Shown: positions 59,688-64,000 of the stretch, piece after piece
Layout: the number at the start of each line of letters is the position of its first letter
Numbering within the stretch: the stretch's first letter is position 1
NCBI GenBank assembly: GCA_009837445.1
Contig: VXTM01000007.1
Span: forward strand, 1 to 64,000
From: Acidimicrobiaceae bacterium
GTDB taxonomy: Bacteria; Actinomycetota; Acidimicrobiia; Acidimicrobiales; Aldehydirespiratoraceae
Direction of reading: 5' to 3'
DNA length: 64,000 nt
The notes under the pieces: model-generated
Told to the model about the DNA's origin: nothing
Database searches by the model: none
What the model saw: only the letters and a program-made list of their open reading frames with translations
Translations under genes and position numbers: made by a program

Positions 59688-60896
59688 TCACAGGATCTCC
59701 GCGGCCTCGCGCACGCTGGAGATCAGCGACGCTCTCAACAGGAACTCCCGGGCCAGGACAGGATCATCGGCGGCCCGGCGCAGCTCGTCGCGGTTGCGGC
59801 GCCGCACCTCCGGGTCGGCCTCGGCCATCAGCTTCTTGTTGCGGATGGTGATGGCCTGCACATGGGCGACGGCCACGTGGCGGCGCTGGCGGACATAGCG
59901 GTCGAGCACCTGGTCGCCGGCCTCGCCCCGCAGCACCGAAGACAGCTTGGCGGCCAGGTTCACGGCGTCGTGTATGCCGCTGTTCATGCCCATGGCGCCG
60001 ATGGGGCTGTTGACGTGGGCCGCGTCACCGGCCAGCAGCACCCGCCCGTCCCGGAACGTCTCGGCCACCCGCTGATGCACGGTGTAGAGCGACTTGGACA
60101 CCACCTCGTAGGGCTCCCCGGTGGGGTGGAACCTCTGGAGTCCGGCCTCTATGACGTTGTCGTCGAGGAGCGCTTCGGGGTCGGCGTTCACATCGGCGGG
60201 CAGCACCACCCGCCACAGGTCGGTCCACCGGAACAGGTTGGCCCACTCGACCGGGTCGAGGATGTAGTTGCGATAGCCATAGGGCAGGATCGAGTCGAAG
60301 TCGAACAGCACGCTCAGCGTCATGGTGCGGTCCGGGAAGGCGAACCCCTCGAAGTCGATGCCGAGCTGCTTGCGGACAACGCTGTGGGCGCCCTCGCAAC
60401 CCACCAGGTGGGTGCCCTGCAGTTCCTGGTGCTCGCCGTCGGCGGTCTCGACGGCCGCGGTCACCGAATCGGACTCCTGGCGGAAGCCGACGAGCTCGGT
60501 GCCGGTGCGGATCTCGATCAGGTCGTCGCTGGAGGCCATCTTGAGCGCCTCCTCCACCAGTTTGAGGCGGTCGCACTGCAACGCGTAGGGGAAGCGGGTG
60601 TCGCCGGCCAGCACGCCGTGGTCGAACACTGCGATGGGCTCGGGGGCGCCCCGGTCCCAGTAGTGGACGAGTGGGGCGACGATGCCGCGGGGTTCGAGGC
60701 GCTCGTAGAGGCCGATGTCGTCGAGCATCTCCAGGGTGGCCGCATGGATGGTTCCGGCCCGCCGGACCTGATCGAGCAGGTCCACCAGCTTCTCGACCAC
60801 CACCACCCGGTGGCCGCGCCGGGCCAGGCACAGGGCCAGCACCAGACCCACCGGTCCGGCGCCGGCGACCAGCACCCGGTTGTCAGCTCGTGTCAC
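59688..60896 (-). CDS. FAD-dependent (aromatic-type) monooxygenase
   Basis: RVLVAGAGPVGLVLALCLARRGHRVVVVEK; VLLAGDAAHVNSPIGAMGMNSGIHDAVNLAAKLSSVLRG. Confidence 0.9.
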   Translation of the reverse strand: MTRADNRVLVAGAGPVGLVLALCLARRGHRVVVVEKLVDLLDQVRRAGTIHAATLEMLDDIGLYERLEPRGIVAPLVHYWDRGAPEPIAVFDHGVLAGDTRFPYALQCDRLKLVEEALKMASSDDLIEIRTGTELVGFRQESDSVTAAVETADGEHQELQGTHLVGCEGAHSVVRKQLGIDFEGFAFPDRTMTLSVLFDFDSILPYGYRNYILDPVEWANLFRWTDLWRVVLPADVNADPEALLDDNVIEAGLQRFHPTGEPYEVVSKSLYTVHQRVAETFRDGRVLLAGDAAHVNSPIGAMGMNSGIHDAVNLAAKLSSVLRGEAGDQVLDRYVRQRRHVAVAHVQAITIRNKKLMAEADPEVRRRNRDELRRAADDPVLAREFLLRASLISSVREAAEIL

Positions 60897-61329
60897 CGGA
60901 ATCTGCCGATTCGGCTCCCTCGGGATCCCGCAGCGCACCGATCCAGCCCGACGTGGTGAGATCGAAGATCAGCCCGTCGGGCGAGCGGTACTTGACCTCG
61001 TAGTAGCGGTTGGGCTCGTCGGGCCGCCGGCCCCTCAGATGCTCGGCCCCGGCCGCCTCCACCTGTTCGGAGGCATCGTCGAGATCGTCCACCCACATCC
61101 CGAAGTGGTAGAGCCCGTAGAACGGCTCCGAGCCGTCGCCAGCCTCGGTGACCCCGACAACGGGGTCACCGCCGAAGTGAAGCAGGGCCACGTTCATCAC
61201 GCCGTCGGTCATGTACACGCCGCGTCCGGCGTCACCGGCCTTGGTCATGCCGAAGGCCTGCTCGAAGAACGCCTGGGCGGCAGCCACGTCGGGCACCGAG
61301 ATGGCCAAGTGTCGGAGCCGGGCAGCCAC
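60883..61329 (-). CDS. VOC-family (glyoxalase/dioxygenase-like) protein
   Basis: RLRHLAISVPDVAAAQAFFEQAFGM; GLYHFGMWVDDLDDA. Confidence 0.85.
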   Translation of the reverse strand: MAARLRHLAISVPDVAAAQAFFEQAFGMTKAGDAGRGVYMTDGVMNVALLHFGGDPVVGVTEAGDGSEPFYGLYHFGMWVDDLDDASEQVEAAGAEHLRGRRPDEPNRYYEVKYRSPDGLIFDLTTSGWIGALRDPEGAESADSGDTS

Positions 61330-61337
61330 GGCGACCG

Positions 61338-61349
61338 ACTGTATACAAC
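61338..61349. promoter_or_regulatory. GTATAC palindrome, divergent intergenic
   Basis: ACTGTATACAAC. Confidence 0.6.
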
Positions 61350-61428
61350 CCACGCGCATGACATCCCATCAGCCAGGCGAACTAACAAGAACCGCGGGTG
61401 AGTTGATGCCTGCGTACATTCGGGTGCG

Positions 61429-62958
61429 GTGATCGGGCGGCAGGGACAAGCAGCGGTGGCGGCGGGGCACCCGCGGGCCACTGACACAGCGGTGGCGCTG
61501 CTGCGGGCCGGGGGATCGGCGGTGGACGCGGCCATCGGGGCCGATGCGGTCATGGGCGTGGTGGAGCCCACCGGCACCGGCGTCGGCGGGGATCTGATGG
61601 CGGTGGTGGCGACTGCCGAGGGAGTCGAGGTGCTCAGCGGCGCCGGCCGCTCGGGTCGGGGCACCGACCCGGCATCGGTGCCCGACAACGGCCACGGCTT
61701 CGTGCCTTCCGTGGGGGGATGCGCGGTGACCGTGCCGGGGACGGTGGCCGGGTGGGAGGACCTGCACCGCCGCTTCGGCCGGCTGCCGTGGCCTGCCCTG
61801 TTCGAGCCTGCCATCGAGGCCGCCAGCGAGGGCGCTGAGGTCGGTGCGACCGGAAGCCGGCTGTGGGAGGGCTCCCGCGGCCGGCTGGACGCCGCAGGCG
61901 AGGCCCTCTACTTCCCGGATGGCACGGCTCCCGCACCGGGAAAGCGCTGGCGAAACCCCGCCCTCGCCGCGGTCCTGGCCCAGATAGCCACCGACGGCCC
62001 CGAGACGCTCTACCACGGCGCGCTGGCCCAAGCCATTGAGGAGGCGACCGTGACCGCGGGCGGGAGCGTGCACACGGACGACCTCGCCCGGCATCGCAGC
62101 GAGTGGGTGGAGCCGCTGCGGGCCGAGCTGGGCGATCACGAGCTGCTCACGGTGCCGCCCCCCTGCCAGGGAACAGCAACGGCCCTGGCCGCCCAATGGG
62201 TTCACGAACGGGGACTCCTGGGCGTCACCGAAGGAGCGGCAGGGGCCGGCGCGGCGGCGTCGATGGTCGAAGCGCTCGACCGGGCCTTCGCAGTGGCCCT
62301 CGACTGCCTGGCCGACCCCGCGAGCGGCAGCGTTCCCAGCTACGACGAGATGCGATCCCGTATGGCCGGCGCGCGGCTGCATGGCCCTATGCCGCTGGGT
62401 CCCGGGACGGTGTTGACGGTGGTGTTCACCCCGGACCAAGCCGTGGTGCTCACGTCCAGCGTGTGCGACCGATTCGGCTCGGGCGTGACCGTGGCCGAGG
62501 GGGGTTTCGTGCTGCAGAGCCGGGGCCGGGGCTTCTCCACCGACCTGAACCACCCCAACGCGGTGGGGCCCGACAAGCGGCCCTACCACACGATCGTGCC
62601 CACCCTGGTCCTGGAACAGGGACGCCCCATGCTCGGCATGGGCGTCGTGGGCGGCATCATGCAGCCCCAGGGACAGCTGCAGATCCTGCACCGGGTGCTA
62701 GGCGGCGCCGGCCTAGTCACCGCGGTCGAGGCCGGCCGGTTCCGCCTGATCGGCTACGGCCAGGTGACCACCGAAGCCACCCTCGAACCCGCCTGGCGAA
62801 CCGCGATCGGCCGGTCCGGCTACGAACTCGTCGACACCGCCGACGTAATCGGCGGCTTCGGCGGCGCCCAAACCGTGCTGCAAGCCAACAACACCCTCAC
62901 CGCGGCCGCCGACCCCCGCCGCGACGGCACGTCAACGGTCATCTCGCTGCCTGACTGA
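61429..62958 (+). CDS. Gamma-glutamyltransferase-like protein
   Basis: AAGHPRATDTAVALLRAGGSAVDAAIGADAVMGVVEPTGTGVGGDLMAVV; MGVVGGIMQPQGQLQILHRVL. Confidence 0.85.
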   Translation: MIGRQGQAAVAAGHPRATDTAVALLRAGGSAVDAAIGADAVMGVVEPTGTGVGGDLMAVVATAEGVEVLSGAGRSGRGTDPASVPDNGHGFVPSVGGCAVTVPGTVAGWEDLHRRFGRLPWPALFEPAIEAASEGAEVGATGSRLWEGSRGRLDAAGEALYFPDGTAPAPGKRWRNPALAAVLAQIATDGPETLYHGALAQAIEEATVTAGGSVHTDDLARHRSEWVEPLRAELGDHELLTVPPPCQGTATALAAQWVHERGLLGVTEGAAGAGAAASMVEALDRAFAVALDCLADPASGSVPSYDEMRSRMAGARLHGPMPLGPGTVLTVVFTPDQAVVLTSSVCDRFGSGVTVAEGGFVLQSRGRGFSTDLNHPNAVGPDKRPYHTIVPTLVLEQGRPMLGMGVVGGIMQPQGQLQILHRVLGGAGLVTAVEAGRFRLIGYGQVTTEATLEPAWRTAIGRSGYELVDTADVIGGFGGAQTVLQANNTLTAAADPRRDGTSTVISLPD

Positions 62959-62971
62959 TTCTCCCGCCCGG

Positions 62972-63200
62972 CCGGCGGAGGGCGCTGTCACCGAGCTCCG
63001 AGCTGGCCTCACCGGGCTTCGCCCTAAGATTCGGCCAGTCGGACTCGGTGCGCCCCCTCCGCCCGCCTATCTGGTCGCGTCGGCGCCGCGGCCTGCCGGG
63101 TACTCGCTAGGCCGGGGGGTGGCGACGAGTCAGATGACCGACGAATAGGGCGAAGCCCGTGTCGGTCATCTCGGCTCGGCGACAGGACCCGCCGGCCGGG
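62972..63200 (+). repeat. Structured intergenic repeat family A, copy 3
   Basis: See copy 1; this copy has matching ends CCCGGCCGGCGG...CCGCCGGCCGGG. Confidence 0.9.
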
Positions 63201-63212
63201 GAACTCCGGGCG

Positions 63213-63962
63213 CTAGTGGAGGCTGTTGAGCCAGTCGATTACGTGGTCTAGGGGGGCCACGTCGGCGTACTTCATGTGCAGGTCGAGCAGGTTGACCTTG
63301 TGGGAGATCTGGCTCCGGTCGGCCACGCACTCGAATGGGATGACCACGTCGAAGTTGTACTGGAAGGCGTCGACCGCGGTGGCCCGCACGCAGCCGCTGG
63401 TGGTCATGCCGGTGACGACCACGGTGTCGACCTTGTCGTAGACGAGCAGGGCAGCCAGCTCGGTGCCGAAGAATCCGCTCGGCTTGTGGTGCTTGCACAC
63501 CACCAGCTCACCCGGCTTGGGAGCCAGCTCGTCCACGATCACATCGCCGGGCGGCAGGTCCGGGTCCGGCAGGCGGCGGCCCACCGTCTTCCAGCGGCCC
63601 TTCTGAGACGGCGCCGCCGAGTGGGTGGGATCCTCGTACATCTTGGTGAAGTACACCGGGTAGCCGAGCCGGCGCACCTCGGCCAGCAGCCGGGCGTTGG
63701 CGTCGACCGCAGGCCATCCCGTCTGGGAGTGGCCGGTGGGCCAACGGCCGTCCACGAAGGCCAGCGTCATGTCCACGACGATCAACGCCGGTGAGGTGCC
63801 CGCGCTGATGGCACGGAACTCGTCGCCGCTGAAGCTGTCCCCGTAGCCGGCCGCGAGGTACCGGGCTATGTCGTCGGGGGGTATGGCGTCGTTCCAGGGA
63901 TACACAGCGCCGGTGTCCCCCACTAGTAGCCGTCCGGCCGGCAGGCCCCCAGAGAAGCCCAC
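63213..63962 (-). CDS. Isochorismatase-family hydrolase (N-carbamoylsarcosine amidase-like)
   Basis: ALIVVDMTLAFVD; VVVTGMTTSGCVRATAVDAFQYNFDVVIPFECVADR; start uncertain near window edge. Confidence 0.85.
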   Translation of the reverse strand: MGFSGGLPAGRLLVGDTGAVYPWNDAIPPDDIARYLAAGYGDSFSGDEFRAISAGTSPALIVVDMTLAFVDGRWPTGHSQTGWPAVDANARLLAEVRRLGYPVYFTKMYEDPTHSAAPSQKGRWKTVGRRLPDPDLPPGDVIVDELAPKPGELVVCKHHKPSGFFGTELAALLVYDKVDTVVVTGMTTSGCVRATAVDAFQYNFDVVIPFECVADRSQISHKVNLLDLHMKYADVAPLDHVIDWLNSLH

Positions 63963-64000
63963 GAGGGAGCACGACCGACTCTCATCAGGCCGTGCTCCCT

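Noticed and set aside
53503-63200. CRISPR array or integron-like cassette array
   Set aside because: Only three copies of the repeat, separated by kilobases of genes and not by short spacers; no cas or integrase genes.

Overview
A 64-kb window of high-GC DNA, gene-dense and probably actinobacterial (inferred from composition and gene families; no rRNA or tRNA seen). It is dominated by small-molecule catabolism: five amidohydrolase-type genes, three LLM/F420-type oxidoreductases, an FrhB-like protein, two RidA proteins, cupins, two gamma-glutamyltransferase-like genes, acyl-CoA ligases and dehydrogenase, a fused ETF, a fused indolepyruvate:ferredoxin oxidoreductase, an oligopeptide-type ABC transporter and several MFS transporters. 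The most notable observations are: (1) a carboxymuconolactone decarboxylase/AhpD-like gene at 2843-3319 with an in-frame TGA exactly at the second Cys of the expected CxxC motif (CDY-UGA), followed about 20 nt later by a small hairpin with a GGUC apical loop, which makes it a candidate selenoprotein; (2) a palindrome KGTATACM at about ten promoter positions, including one in each of the seven divergent intergenic regions, suggesting a large regulon of a GntR/FCD-type regulator not encoded here; (3) an operon combining a heme-oxygenase-like diiron protein, ferredoxin, Rieske protein, Asp/Glu racemase-like protein and FrhB-like protein; (4) several families of structured intergenic repeats, two of which share the core AGGGCGAAGCCCGTG between unrelated complementary arms; (5) a Cdc48-like AAA+ ATPase embedded in a cupin/amidohydrolase operon. 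All function calls come from reading translated sequence; no database search was run.
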